A DNA stretch of 41,631 nucleotides from Roseovarius tolerans (GTDB lineage: Bacteria > Pseudomonadota > Alphaproteobacteria > Rhodobacterales > Rhodobacteraceae): contig NZ_FOBO01000025.1 of the NCBI RefSeq assembly GCF_900109855.1, positions 1 through 41,631 on the forward strand. Reading direction: 5' to 3'. The notes beneath the pieces were generated by a model. The model searched no databases, was not told where the DNA came from, and saw only the letters and a list, made by a program, of their open reading frames with translations. The first letter of the stretch is position 1, and each line of letters starts with the position of its first letter. Shown here one piece after another: positions 14,943-25,804 of the stretch. A program made the position numbers and the translations under genes.

Positions 14943-15275
14943 ATGATATCTACTGCATGTCGAATGGTCGGACTGGTCACATTTTTGTCGGTTGCCTTCG
15001 TTGTTGTTCTCGCAGCGATGAGCGCGCCTGCGTCAGCGCATGTAGCGCATTCGCATGATGTCTCGGCCCCCGTGCAGGAACTTGCCGGGGGCGGTGATCT
15101 GCGCCACGTCGACACATGCTGTCACAAGGCTGGCACCTGTATCGTGCAATTTTTGCAGTTTGGTCCGGCCAATTTTTCTTCGGATGCCGCAATGAGCCTT
15201 GCGCAGCGGAGCTACAGTGCTGAGCGGTATGCTTCCGTGGCTCACACAGCAGACCCGCCCCCGCCGCGACTTTGA
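14943..15275 (+). CDS. Small exported Cys/His protein of a copper cluster
   Basis: A 110-residue protein with a hydrophobic signal (MVGLVTFLSVAFVVVLAAMS then APASAH, cleavage likely after ASA). The mature part begins HVAHSHDVSAP and contains HVDTCCHKAGTC, a compact Cys/His group that could bind Cu(I). Its layout (signal, His motif, CC, later C) resembles the short DUF2946-like proteins found next to copper transporters, and the gene at 19962 follows the same plan. No strong ribosome site precedes the ATGs at 14931 or 14943, so the exact start is uncertain. It leads directly into the cytochrome genes on the same strand. Confidence 0.6.
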   Translation: MISTACRMVGLVTFLSVAFVVVLAAMSAPASAHVAHSHDVSAPVQELAGGGDLRHVDTCCHKAGTCIVQFLQFGPANFSSDAAMSLAQRSYSAERYASVAHTADPPPPRL

Positions 15276-15329
15276 CCGATGGACACCCGCCCTCCGGGGC
15301 AAATTCTGTCGGATCAAGGGAAATCAGGA

Positions 15330-15929
15330 ATGACATTCAAACAACTGGTACTTGGCGGGGCCGCCATCGCGAGCCTTTCCGTAACGGCTTTCGCGCATTC
15401 GGGCGCCACCGGCCTCGTCAAGGAGCGCATGGACGCGATGAAAACGATGGGCGACGCCGTCAAACGGATCAAACCGATGATGTCGGGCGAGGCCGCCTAT
15501 GACGAAGCCGCCGTGCGCGAGGCCGCGCAGGCCATTGCCGAAGAGGCAGGTACGGCGATGACGAAAAAGTTCCCAGAGGGATCGACCGATCACCCGTCAG
15601 AGGTGCTGCCGCGCACCTGGGACGAGTGGGAGCGGTTCACGGGATTGGCCGAACAGCTCGAAGTGGCCGCGAACGGGCTGGCCCGGGCCGCTGGGAACGG
15701 AAGGCATGGCGACGGCCACATGATGGGCGATCAATCGGGCATGATGGGTCAAGACATGATGAGCGGCCAGTCAGTCATGATGGGCGGCGGCATGATGATG
15801 GGCAACGGTGAGTTCCCAGAGCACATGACCGCAAGCCAGATTGGCCAGATGCCGGCCGACGGGGCCTTCATGATGCTGACGCAGACCTGCTCGGCCTGCC
15901 ATGACCATTACCGCAAGGACGACGACTGA
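15330..15929 (+). CDS. Class II c-type cytochrome (c'/c556-like) with Met-rich insert
   Basis: A 199-residue periplasmic cytochrome. A signal peptide (LVLGGAAIASLSVTAFAHSG) is followed by the four-helix class II domain (VKERMDAMKTMGDAVKRIK, then WDEWERFTGLAEQLEVAAN), with the heme motif CSACH at the C-terminus (Cys187-His191), where class II cytochromes carry it. Between helix 3 and helix 4 a 32-residue insert at about 130-162 holds 11 methionines in pairs (HMMGDQSGMMGQDMM and later MMGGGMMMG), which is not usual in c556. Met pairs of this type bind Cu(I) in copper-resistance proteins. The ATG at 15330 has a GGGA..AGGA region upstream. The next gene starts two bases after the stop, so they are co-transcribed. 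Confidence 0.85.
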   Translation: MTFKQLVLGGAAIASLSVTAFAHSGATGLVKERMDAMKTMGDAVKRIKPMMSGEAAYDEAAVREAAQAIAEEAGTAMTKKFPEGSTDHPSEVLPRTWDEWERFTGLAEQLEVAANGLARAAGNGRHGDGHMMGDQSGMMGQDMMSGQSVMMGGGMMMGNGEFPEHMTASQIGQMPADGAFMMLTQTCSACHDHYRKDDD

Positions 15930-15931
15930 TC

Positions 15932-16837
15932 ATGCGACCGGTGTTTACTGGACTCCTGGCCATCGTTGCGGTGGCCGGGCTGAGCGGTGTGTCCCTCGCC
16001 GTCTGGCCTATCGGCGAACCGCCCAGGCTGGCGGAGCTTGAAGGCGACGCGCAGCGGGGCGGCTACCTGGCGCGCGCCGGGGGCTGCATTGCCTGCCATT
16101 CGGACCCGGACTCGAGCCGGCCCGCGCTGACCGGCGGGGCGCCGATCAAGACCGGGTTCGGCAGCTTCGTGCCGCCGAACCTGACCCCGCACGAGACATC
16201 TGGCATCGGCGCGTGGTCGATCGATGACTTCGCCCGTGCCGTACGGCAGGGCGTGGCGCCTGATGGCGTGCCCTACTATCCCGCCTTTCCCTATGCGTTT
16301 TATGGCCACCTCAGTGATCAGGACATCGCCGACATGTGGGCGGCGTTCAAGGGTGTCGCGGCGCAGGAGGTGACGGGCGGGGAGAGCGAGATCGCCTTTC
16401 CCTTCAACCTGCGCTTCGGGCTGAAGCTCTGGCGCGCGGCCTATGCCAAGGGACCACCGACCGACGCCGATCCCGAACGGTCGGAGGCGTGGAACCGGGG
16501 CCGCTGGTTGGTCAATGGCGTCGCGCATTGCGGGGCCTGTCATACAGACCGCAACCTCTTGGGCGGGCGCCGCGCGAGCCAGTCCCTCGCCGGAAGCGAT
16601 GACCTGCCAGGGGGCGGCAAGGTGCCGGCGATCAGGCCCAGGGATTTGGCGCAAGCGGGCTGGATGGTGTCTTCCCTGGCCTATGGGCTGAAATCCGGGG
16701 TCATGCCGGATGGCGACACCTTCGGCAGCGGCATGGGCGAGGTCGTGCGGCACGGCACGGCGTGGCTCAGCGAAGACGACCGCCGCGCGATGGCCGCCTT
16801 CCTTCTGGGCAAAGACGAGACCGGCGATGGGGGCTGA
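15932..16837 (+). CDS. Diheme c-type cytochrome
   Basis: A 301-residue periplasmic protein with a signal-anchor (FTGLLAIVAVAGLSGVSLAV) and two class I heme c motifs, CIACH near residue 53 and CGACH near residue 200. The sequence around each (GGYLARAGGCIACH, NRGRWLVNGVAHCGACHTDR) and PNLTPHETSGIGAWSIDDF match the cytochrome subunits of membrane alcohol, sorbosone and nicotinate dehydrogenases, which carry electrons from a dehydrogenase to oxidases. No dehydrogenase subunit is in this window. It sits between a Met-rich class II cytochrome and a monoheme cytochrome inside a copper island, so an electron path serving copper oxidation or reduction is possible but unproven. Confidence 0.9.
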   Translation: MRPVFTGLLAIVAVAGLSGVSLAVWPIGEPPRLAELEGDAQRGGYLARAGGCIACHSDPDSSRPALTGGAPIKTGFGSFVPPNLTPHETSGIGAWSIDDFARAVRQGVAPDGVPYYPAFPYAFYGHLSDQDIADMWAAFKGVAAQEVTGGESEIAFPFNLRFGLKLWRAAYAKGPPTDADPERSEAWNRGRWLVNGVAHCGACHTDRNLLGGRRASQSLAGSDDLPGGGKVPAIRPRDLAQAGWMVSSLAYGLKSGVMPDGDTFGSGMGEVVRHGTAWLSEDDRRAMAAFLLGKDETGDGG

Positions 16838-16874
16838 TCCCCGTCCCGGCGCAAAAAAACACTTGGAGAGACCA

Positions 16875-17300
16875 ATGAACAAGACGCTGATGATCGGCGT
16901 TCTCGCCGCCGCACTTGCCGGCGTTGCCTATTACGCCACCCAGACCGGCGAGAGCGGCCCGGGCGCGCCCGCGCATGGCGCGGCGATGGTCGAGGTCACG
17001 CTGCCCCAAGAGCTATCGCAGACCGCACAAATGGGAAAGAAGGCCTTCAACGCCGTCTGTGCCGACTGCCACGGACAGAACGCGGCGGGAAAGATGGGCA
17101 ATGGACCACCGCTCATTCACAAGATCTACGAACCCTCGCATCACGGCGACATGGCCTTTCACATGGCCGTGCAGAACGGAGTGCGCGCGCATCACTGGCG
17201 CTTTGGAAATATGCCCGCGCAAAAGGGGCTCACGCGCGCCGACGTGGAGGGCATCATCGCCTATGTGCGCGAAGTCCAACAGGTCAACGAGATCAACTGA
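16875..17300 (+). CDS. Monoheme c-type cytochrome
   Basis: A 141-residue cytochrome with an N-terminal signal-anchor (LMIGVLAAALAGVAYYATQ) and one heme motif CADCH at about residue 64, followed by GQNAAGKMGNGPPLIHKIYE. A His- and Met-containing loop FHMAVQNGVRAHHWRFGNMP carries the likely sixth-ligand Met and two adjacent His. Sequence of this type is common in small cytochromes annotated only as cytochrome c in copper and thiosulfate clusters. GGAGAG precedes the ATG at 16875. It is 37 bases downstream of the diheme gene and ends before a strong hairpin, so it is the last gene of the cytochrome operon. Confidence 0.9.
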   Translation: MNKTLMIGVLAAALAGVAYYATQTGESGPGAPAHGAAMVEVTLPQELSQTAQMGKKAFNAVCADCHGQNAAGKMGNGPPLIHKIYEPSHHGDMAFHMAVQNGVRAHHWRFGNMPAQKGLTRADVEGIIAYVREVQQVNEIN

Positions 17301-17323
17301 AGCCGCCCGCTCTCAAGACCCAG

Positions 17324-17354
17324 GCCTGCCGCAGACGACTGCGGCAGGCATTTT
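17324..17354. terminator. Bidirectional rho-independent terminator
   Basis: GCCTGCCGCAG / CTGCGGCAGGC form a perfect 11-bp stem around an ACGA loop (17324-17349), followed by ATTTT. It lies between the convergent cytochrome operon and copA and can serve both. Confidence 0.85.
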
Positions 17355-17363
17355 GGGAATCCC

Positions 17364-19721
<2,358 letters not shown>

Positions 19722-19746
19722 CGTGCGCTCCTTTCATTGCGCTCAC

Positions 19747-19777
19747 AACATAGGGATTCCAGTCACTGGAGCGTCAA
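19747..19777 (-). promoter_or_regulatory. MerR/CueR-type promoter of copA
   Basis: On the minus strand TTGACG (19777-19772) and TATGTT (19752-19747) are separated by 19 bases, the long spacer typical of MerR-family promoters. Within the spacer, CTCCAGTGACTGGAA is a near-perfect dyad of the kind CueR binds. The -10 element lies about 25 bases before the copA start. No merR-type gene is in the window, so the regulator must be encoded elsewhere. Confidence 0.8.
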
Positions 19778-19961
19778 GGCCTTGCCCGGTGTCTTGTGTG
19801 ACAAGCTCGGAAATACACTCTTGTCACGTCGCAAGCCCTTGTATTCATTTCGAAACGGGCCGGAGGCCACCCGCAGCGTTCACGAACGTTTGGAGCGGTT
19901 TCCCGCACTCCCACGACAGTTTGGCTGGACAGCCCCGAAAACTTGGGTATTTTCGCAGCTC

Positions 19962-20324
19962 ATGAGACAGCTTCGGTCTGCCCTCTCACGGCTCCTTATG
20001 GTCTGGCTCGTGGCGACGTTCGTCACGGCCTCAGTGGGCGTGGGCGCCTCTGGCGCTGCGACGTCGAGCGACATGCCGCACGAGACCGCTCACGCAGAGA
20101 TGCCGATGGACGAAGACTGTCCGACCGAGGCCGAAGCGGGGATGCACGGGCAAAAGGGCCATGAGGCCTGCGCGATGACCGTGTGCTGTTTCTCCGAAGG
20201 CCCCGATTTGTCTGCGCTATCGCCGGATTTCGAGGTTATGCCGACCCTCTATCAGCCTCTCGCCGAGCGCCGCCTGACCCAGTCAGAGCCAGAGCGCGCC
20301 AAGAAACCCCCGAAACACACCTGA
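19962..20324 (+). CDS. Small exported Cys/His/Met protein (DUF2946-like) of the copper cluster
   Basis: A 120-residue protein with a signal peptide (RLLMVWLVATFVTASVGVGA) and a mature part rich in Met, His and Cys: MPHETAHAEMPMDEDC, GMHGQKGHEACAMTVCC. This resembles short DUF2946-type proteins that sit beside Cus and Cop genes and probably bind copper in the periplasm. The C-terminal tail is basic and Pro-rich. It is divergent from copA and leads into cusB on the same strand, with a hairpin between them. The start at 19962 lacks a strong ribosome site but is where the signal begins. Confidence 0.65.
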   Translation: MRQLRSALSRLLMVWLVATFVTASVGVGASGAATSSDMPHETAHAEMPMDEDCPTEAEAGMHGQKGHEACAMTVCCFSEGPDLSALSPDFEVMPTLYQPLAERRLTQSEPERAKKPPKHT

Positions 20325-20339
20325 TCTCTCCCATTCGGT

Positions 20340-20357
20340 CCGGGTCCTCTGACCCGG
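20340..20357. terminator. Hairpin between the small copper protein gene and cusB
   Basis: CCGGGTC / GACCCGG form a perfect 7-bp stem with a CTCT loop (20340-20357), followed by GTGTTTG. With only three T in a row it may be a weak or attenuating terminator that reduces read-through into cusBA. Confidence 0.5.
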
Positions 20358-20409
20358 GTGTTTGCAATGCCGTGGCGCGACCATGGCAGTCAAAAAGACA
20401 GGTAATCTC

Positions 20410-22596
20410 ATGCGTGGACGATACGCCGCGCTGGCGATCATGGCGCTTGGCGCCGGAGTTGCCGGTGGCATTTGGTACGAACGCGACCGGCTGGCTCAGT
20501 CGATGGAGGCGGGCAGCAACGGGCCCGAGATCCTTTACTGGGTCGCGCCGATGGACACGAACTTCCGCAAGGACGGCCCCGGCAAGTCGCCGATGGGCAT
20601 GGACCTTGTCCCGGTCTACGAGGGTCAGAAACCCTCGGGCGATCCCGAAGAGGTGACGCTTTCGCCCGCCGAGGTGAACACCATCGGGGTGCGCAGCGCC
20701 GTGGCGCGCGTCGAGGAGATCTCGCGCCGGATCGATACGGTGGGCTTCGTCGATTACGACGAGCACGCCACCAGCCATATCCACACCCGCGTGGATGGCT
20801 GGATCGAGCGGCTGGAGGTGCGCGCGGTGGGCGACGAGGTAGCCGAGGGCGATCTGCTGTTCGATCTCTACGCGCCCGAGATCACCATTGCCAGTTCCGA
20901 GTTGCAGCGCGCGACGCGCTCGGGCAATGCCGCCAATATCTCCATCGCCCGCACGAAGCTGATGAATTTCGGCGTCGATGCGCGACAGATCGAAGAGATG
21001 GCCCAGGCCGTGAGCCCCTCGCAACGCATCCGCTTTTACGCGCCGCAGGATGGTGTGGTCTTTGCGCTGGCGGCGGCGGACGGCATGTTCCTCAATCCGC
21101 AGACGCGGGCGATGTCGCTGGCCGATACGTCCTCGGTCTGGCTGATCGTCGACGTGTTCGAGCGGGACATGGGGCGGCTCTCGTCCAACATGCGCGCCGA
21201 GGCGCGGTTCGATCATCTGCCGGGACGGGTCTTTGCCGGCGAGATCGACTATATCTTCCCCGAACTCGACACCGAAACGCGCACGCTTCGGGTGCGGCTG
21301 CGGTTCGACAACGAGGACGGGCTCCTGCGGCCCAACATGTTCGCCAATGTCTCGCTGATCCCGGCGGAGGCTCAAGAGGCGCTGACCGTGCCATCCGAGG
21401 CGGTGATCCGCACTGGCCGGGCCGAGCGCGTGATCCTCAAGCAGGCCGATGACACGTTCCGCCCCCGGCTGGTGACGACCGGGCTGCGCGGCGGGTTCGG
21501 CGCGGGCGGACGCACCGAGATCGTGCAGGGCCTGGCACCTGGCGACGAGGTAGTGGCCTCGGCCCAGTTCCTGATCGACAGCGAAAGCGCGCTCAATGCG
21601 GGCATGATGCGCTTTGCCCCAACTGATGCCGAGCCGGCGATGGGCAAGGGCGTTCTGGCCTCGCTCGACAGTGATAGGCGGCTGGCGCGGATTGGACATG
21701 AGCCGATCGAGGCCCTTGGCTGGCCCGCAATGGAAACACGCTTTGCCATTCGCTCGGATGTGTATCTGGAGGACCTGGCTGAGGGCGACGAGGTGGAGTT
21801 CACCGCCGTGCGCGGCGCGGACGGCCTGATCGCGCTCACGGAGCTTGGCCGTGATGATGGCGTCGATGCCACGGGCACCGGCATGGTTCACGCGGTCACG
21901 CCCGAGGGCAAGCTGACCGTCAGCCACGAGCCCATCCCGGCGCTCGGCTGGCCGGCGATGAAGATGGACCTGGATGTGGCCGGGGTGGACACGGATTCGG
22001 TGCCGCTCGACACGCCCGTGACCTTCGACCTGGCCTCGGACGAGAACGGCATGTTCGCCATCGTCGCCGTACGGGCCGAGGGCGAGATGAAGATGGCCGA
22101 GGCTGAGGACATGGCGGAAGAGGCACCTTCCACCCCGCCGATCACCGTTGAGGGGCGCATCGAAGCAGTTGATCCAGAGGCGCGGACCGCCACAATTGAC
22201 CATGGCCCGATCAAGGAGATCGGGATGCCGGGCATGACGATGGACTTTGCACTGTCCGATGCGGTTGATCCTGCGGACCTGCCGACAGGGCAGGACCTGA
22301 GCCTGACCTTTCTGCGGCCTGACGGCATGGCCATGGTGCTGGATGCGGTTGAGGCGACGCCAGAACCGATGACCGTCACCGGCACGATCAACAGTATCGA
22401 CGCCGAGGCGGGAACCGCCAACATCACCCATGGCCCCATTCAGGCCATCGGCATGCCCAGCATGACCATGGACTTCGCGCTTGCCGGCGCACTGGACGCG
22501 AGTAGCCTGCCGGTCGGTCAGGAAACCGGCCTGCTTCTCTTACAGGGGGCCGACATGTCCTTGTCACTCGCCGGCACCGTGGAGTTGGGCCAATGA
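20410..22596 (+). CDS. cusB: CusB-like periplasmic adaptor fused to four CusF-like domains
   Basis: A 728-residue adaptor linking the inner-membrane pump to an outer-membrane channel. It has an N-terminal membrane anchor (residues 4-20), a heavy-metal-binding segment at about 41-72 (WVAPMDTNFRKDGPGKSPMG), the CusB body to about 405 (EVTLSPAEVNTIGVRS, HIHTRVDGWIERLEV, DEVVASAQFLIDSESALNAG), then four tandem CusF-like modules centred on His430, His506, His598 and His674. The metal loops differ: GWPAMETRF (second Met replaced), GWPAMKMDL (complete), and GMPGMTMDF and GMPSMTMDF (Trp replaced by Met). CusB usually has none or one or two such domains. The start at 20410 is preferred since AGG lies 7 bases upstream; an upstream ATG at 20383 is possible. 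Its TGA overlaps the cusA ATG. Confidence 0.9.
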   Translation: MRGRYAALAIMALGAGVAGGIWYERDRLAQSMEAGSNGPEILYWVAPMDTNFRKDGPGKSPMGMDLVPVYEGQKPSGDPEEVTLSPAEVNTIGVRSAVARVEEISRRIDTVGFVDYDEHATSHIHTRVDGWIERLEVRAVGDEVAEGDLLFDLYAPEITIASSELQRATRSGNAANISIARTKLMNFGVDARQIEEMAQAVSPSQRIRFYAPQDGVVFALAAADGMFLNPQTRAMSLADTSSVWLIVDVFERDMGRLSSNMRAEARFDHLPGRVFAGEIDYIFPELDTETRTLRVRLRFDNEDGLLRPNMFANVSLIPAEAQEALTVPSEAVIRTGRAERVILKQADDTFRPRLVTTGLRGGFGAGGRTEIVQGLAPGDEVVASAQFLIDSESALNAGMMRFAPTDAEPAMGKGVLASLDSDRRLARIGHEPIEALGWPAMETRFAIRSDVYLEDLAEGDEVEFTAVRGADGLIALTELGRDDGVDATGTGMVHAVTPEGKLTVSHEPIPALGWPAMKMDLDVAGVDTDSVPLDTPVTFDLASDENGMFAIVAVRAEGEMKMAEAEDMAEEAPSTPPITVEGRIEAVDPEARTATIDHGPIKEIGMPGMTMDFALSDAVDPADLPTGQDLSLTFLRPDGMAMVLDAVEATPEPMTVTGTINSIDAEAGTANITHGPIQAIGMPSMTMDFALAGALDASSLPVGQETGLLLLQGADMSLSLAGTVELGQ

Positions 22597-25500
22597 TCCC
22601 CGCCATCATCCGCTGGTCAATCGCCAACCGCTTCCTCGTCATCGTGCTGGCGCTTTTCCTTGGGGCCGCCGGCGCCTGGTCGCTGCGCTCCACGCCGGTT
22701 GACGCCATCCCTGATCTGTCGGACGTGCAGGTCATCATCAAGACTCCCTATGCGGGCCAAGCGCCGCAGGTGGTTGAGGATCAGTTGACGTACCCGATCA
22801 CCACCGCGATGCTGTCCGTACCCGGCGCGGTCGATGTGCGCGGCTTTTCGTTTTTCGGTGATAGCTATGTTTATGTCGTCTTCGAGGACGGCACCGATCT
22901 TTATTGGGCGCGCTCGCGGGTGCTGGAATATCTCGCGCAGGTGCAGTCTCGTCTGCCCGATGGTGTGAACCCGGAGCTTGGTCCGGATGCCACCGGGGTG
23001 GGCTGGATCTATCAATACGTGCTGGTCGACCGCACCGGCGGGCATGACCTTTCGCAGCTCCGCACCCTGCAGGACTGGTTCCTGAAATTCGAACTGCAAA
23101 CCATCGAGGGCGTTTCCGAGGTCGCCACGATCGGCGGCATGGTCAAGCAGTACCAGGTAGTCGTCGACCCCAACAAGCTGCGCGCCTTTGATATCCCGCT
23201 GGCCAAGCTCAGCGCCGCCATTGGCGCGGCCAACCGCGAAACCGGCGGCAGCGTGATCGAGATGGCCGAGGCCGAATATATGGTGCGAGCCACCGGCTAT
23301 GTGGACAGTATCGAGGATCTGGCTGAGATCCCGCTGATGGTGAACGACCGGGGCGCAGCGCTGACCCTTGGGGATGTGGCCGAAATCCGGCTGGGCCCGC
23401 AGATGCGGCGCGGCGTGGGCGAGTTCAACGGCGAGGGCGATGCGGTGGGCGCGGTGATCGTCATGCGCTGGGGCGAGAACGCTCTGGCGACGATCAATGC
23501 TGTCGAGGAGAAGCTCGAAGAACTGCGCGGCTCGCTCCCCGAGGGAGTCGAGATCGTCACCACCTACGACCGCTCCGGCGTGATCGAGCGGGCAATCGAC
23601 AACCTGCAGAAAAAGCTGACTGAGGAATTCATCGTCGTCGTGCTGGTCTGCGGCGCGTTCCTTCTGCACCTGCGCTCGTCGCTGGTGATCGTGCTCTTTT
23701 TGCCCTTGGGCGTGCTCGCGGCCTTTGCCGTGATGCGGCTGCAAGGTGTCAATGCCAACATCATGTCGTTGGGGGGCATCGCCATTGCCATCGGTGCGAT
23801 GGTCGACGCCGCCGTGGTGATGATCGAGGCGATGCACCGCAAGATGGAGGGCAAACGCCTGTCCGCCGAGGAGCGATGGCAGGCCGCGCGCGATGCGGCG
23901 GCAGAGGTGGGTCCGGCGCTTTTCTACTCATTGGCGATCATCACGGTCAGCTTTCTGCCCGTCTTCGTGCTGGAGGCGCAGGAAGGTCGGCTCTTTAAGC
24001 CGCTGGCCTTCACCAAGACCTACGCAATGGCCGCCGCCGCGATCCTGTCGATCACGCTGGTCCCGGTACTGATGGGCTATTTCGTGCGCGGGAAGATCGT
24101 GGCTGAGCGGCGCAACCCGCTCAACGTCCTGTGTCAGTGGATCTACCGGCCCTTCCTCGATGCCGCGGTCGCGTGGCCCTGGGCGACGGTCCTGCTTGCT
24201 GCAGCATTGGTGGTGTCGATGGCGCATCCGCTACAGCGGCTCGGAACTGAGTTCATGCCGGAGCTGAACGAGGGAGATTTCCTGTATATGCCGTCGCTTT
24301 ACCCCGGCGTGTCCATCGGCAAGGCGCGAGAGGTGCTGCAACAGACCAACCGGATGATCAAGCAGGTGCCAGAGGTCGAGACCGTGCATGGCAAGCTGGG
24401 CCGCGCCGACACCGCGACCGACCCCGCACCACTGACGATGATCGAAACGACCATTCAGCTGAAGGACCGCGAGGATTGGCGCCCCGGCGTCACCATGGAC
24501 GACATCCGCAATGAGCTCGACGCCCGCGTGCAAGTGCCCGGTGTCACGAATGTCTGGATCCAGCCGATCAAGAACCGGATCGACATGCTGGCCACGGGCA
24601 TCAAGACGCCCGTGGGCGTCAAGGTGTCCGGCGCCGATCTGAACGTGATCGAAGAGATCGCAGTCGCCGTGGAAAAGGCGGTGTCGGACATTCCTGGTAC
24701 GGCCTCGGCCTATGCCGAGCGGCCCGTCGGCGGGCGATTCATCGAGATCGACATCGACCGCGCGGCGGCGGCGCGCTATGCTCTGTCGATCGAGGATGTG
24801 CAACAGGTCGTGCAGACGGCCATCGGCGGGCAGAACATCGCGGAATCGGTCGAAGGGCTTGAGCGCTTTCCGATCAACCTGCGCTATCCGCGCGACTGGC
24901 GCGACAGCCCGGATCGGTTGGCCGATCTGCCGATGGTCACGCCCTCGGGAGCGCACATTCCGCTGGGGGCGGTGGCCGAGGTGAAACTCGTGGATGGCCC
25001 CGGCATGATCCGCTCGGAAAACGCGCGACGCACGGGTTTCGTCTTCATCGACATCGCCGGGCGCGACCTGGGCAGTTACGTGGCCGAGGCGCAGCAGGTG
25101 GTCGCCGAAGAGGTCGAGTTGCCGCCCGGCTATTCCATCGCCTGGTCGGGACAGTACGAGTATATTGAGCGCGTGCAAGAGAGGCTTGGCCTCGTGGCGC
25201 CCGCCACCCTGCTCATCATAACGCTGATGCTGTTTTTGGCCTTCAACCGCGTCACCGAGGTGGCGATCATCTTGCTGGCGCTGCCCGTGGCGTTGGCCGG
25301 CGGTGTATGGCTGATCTTCACGTTGGGTTATGCCGTGTCGGTTGCCGTGCTGGTGGGCTTTATCGCGCTGGCGGGCGTGGCGGTGGAGACGGCCATCGTG
25401 ATGCTGCTCTATCTCAATCTGGCCTGGGACCGGCGCGTGTTGGTCGCCAAGGAGCAGGATCGCGAGGTGAATCGCGAGGATATCGAAACCGCCGTTTTCG

Positions 25501-25772
25501 AGGGCGCGCTTCTGCGGCTTCGGCCCAAGCTGATGACAGTCGCCACGATCTTCGCCGGCCTCATCCCGATCATGTATGGCAACGCCACCGGGTCCGAGGT
25601 GATGCAGCGCATCGCGGCCCCGATGATCGGCGGCATGGCGACGGCAACGATTCTGACGCTCTTCGTGATCCCGGCGATCTTCGTCATCTGGAAACGCTTC
25701 TCACTCGGGCGGGTCAACCGCCAGATGCTGCAGCCCGTCCGCCCCTTCCACTCACCCCAGCCCGGCGAATGA
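22593..25772 (+). CDS. cusA: CusA/CzcA-family heavy-metal RND transporter
   Basis: A 1059-residue inner-membrane RND pump exporting Cu(I)/Ag(I) with proton import. It has the RND layout: helix 1 (FLVIVLALFLGAAGAW), a periplasmic domain, helices 2-7, a second periplasmic domain and helices 8-12. Family marks are VDAIPDLSDVQVIIKTPY at the N-terminus, the intramembrane block IAIAIGAMVDAAVVMIEAMH, FMPELNEGDFLYMPSLYPG, and NRIDMLATGIKTPVGVKVSG, where Met residues correspond to the CusA metal path. This favours Cu/Ag over divalent Czc-type substrate. The ATG overlaps the adaptor stop (ATGA). No outer-membrane channel gene (CusC) follows; the next gene is CusF. Confidence 0.95.
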   Translation: MIPAIIRWSIANRFLVIVLALFLGAAGAWSLRSTPVDAIPDLSDVQVIIKTPYAGQAPQVVEDQLTYPITTAMLSVPGAVDVRGFSFFGDSYVYVVFEDGTDLYWARSRVLEYLAQVQSRLPDGVNPELGPDATGVGWIYQYVLVDRTGGHDLSQLRTLQDWFLKFELQTIEGVSEVATIGGMVKQYQVVVDPNKLRAFDIPLAKLSAAIGAANRETGGSVIEMAEAEYMVRATGYVDSIEDLAEIPLMVNDRGAALTLGDVAEIRLGPQMRRGVGEFNGEGDAVGAVIVMRWGENALATINAVEEKLEELRGSLPEGVEIVTTYDRSGVIERAIDNLQKKLTEEFIVVVLVCGAFLLHLRSSLVIVLFLPLGVLAAFAVMRLQGVNANIMSLGGIAIAIGAMVDAAVVMIEAMHRKMEGKRLSAEERWQAARDAAAEVGPALFYSLAIITVSFLPVFVLEAQEGRLFKPLAFTKTYAMAAAAILSITLVPVLMGYFVRGKIVAERRNPLNVLCQWIYRPFLDAAVAWPWATVLLAAALVVSMAHPLQRLGTEFMPELNEGDFLYMPSLYPGVSIGKAREVLQQTNRMIKQVPEVETVHGKLGRADTATDPAPLTMIETTIQLKDREDWRPGVTMDDIRNELDARVQVPGVTNVWIQPIKNRIDMLATGIKTPVGVKVSGADLNVIEEIAVAVEKAVSDIPGTASAYAERPVGGRFIEIDIDRAAAARYALSIEDVQQVVQTAIGGQNIAESVEGLERFPINLRYPRDWRDSPDRLADLPMVTPSGAHIPLGAVAEVKLVDGPGMIRSENARRTGFVFIDIAGRDLGSYVAEAQQVVAEEVELPPGYSIAWSGQYEYIERVQERLGLVAPATLLIITLMLFLAFNRVTEVAIILLALPVALAGGVWLIFTLGYAVSVAVLVGFIALAGVAVETAIVMLLYLNLAWDRRVLVAKEQDREVNREDIETAVFEGALLRLRPKLMTVATIFAGLIPIMYGNATGSEVMQRIAAPMIGGMATATILTLFVIPAIFVIWKRFSLGRVNRQMLQPVRPFHSPQPGE

Positions 25773-25804
25773 TCGGGCTATGTTCACGCAGAAGGAGACT
25801 GAAT

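Noticed and set aside
20236..22431. Long minus-strand open frame (731 codons) opposite cusB
   Set aside because: The plus strand encodes CusB and CusF-like domains; the antisense frame follows codon mirror bias only.
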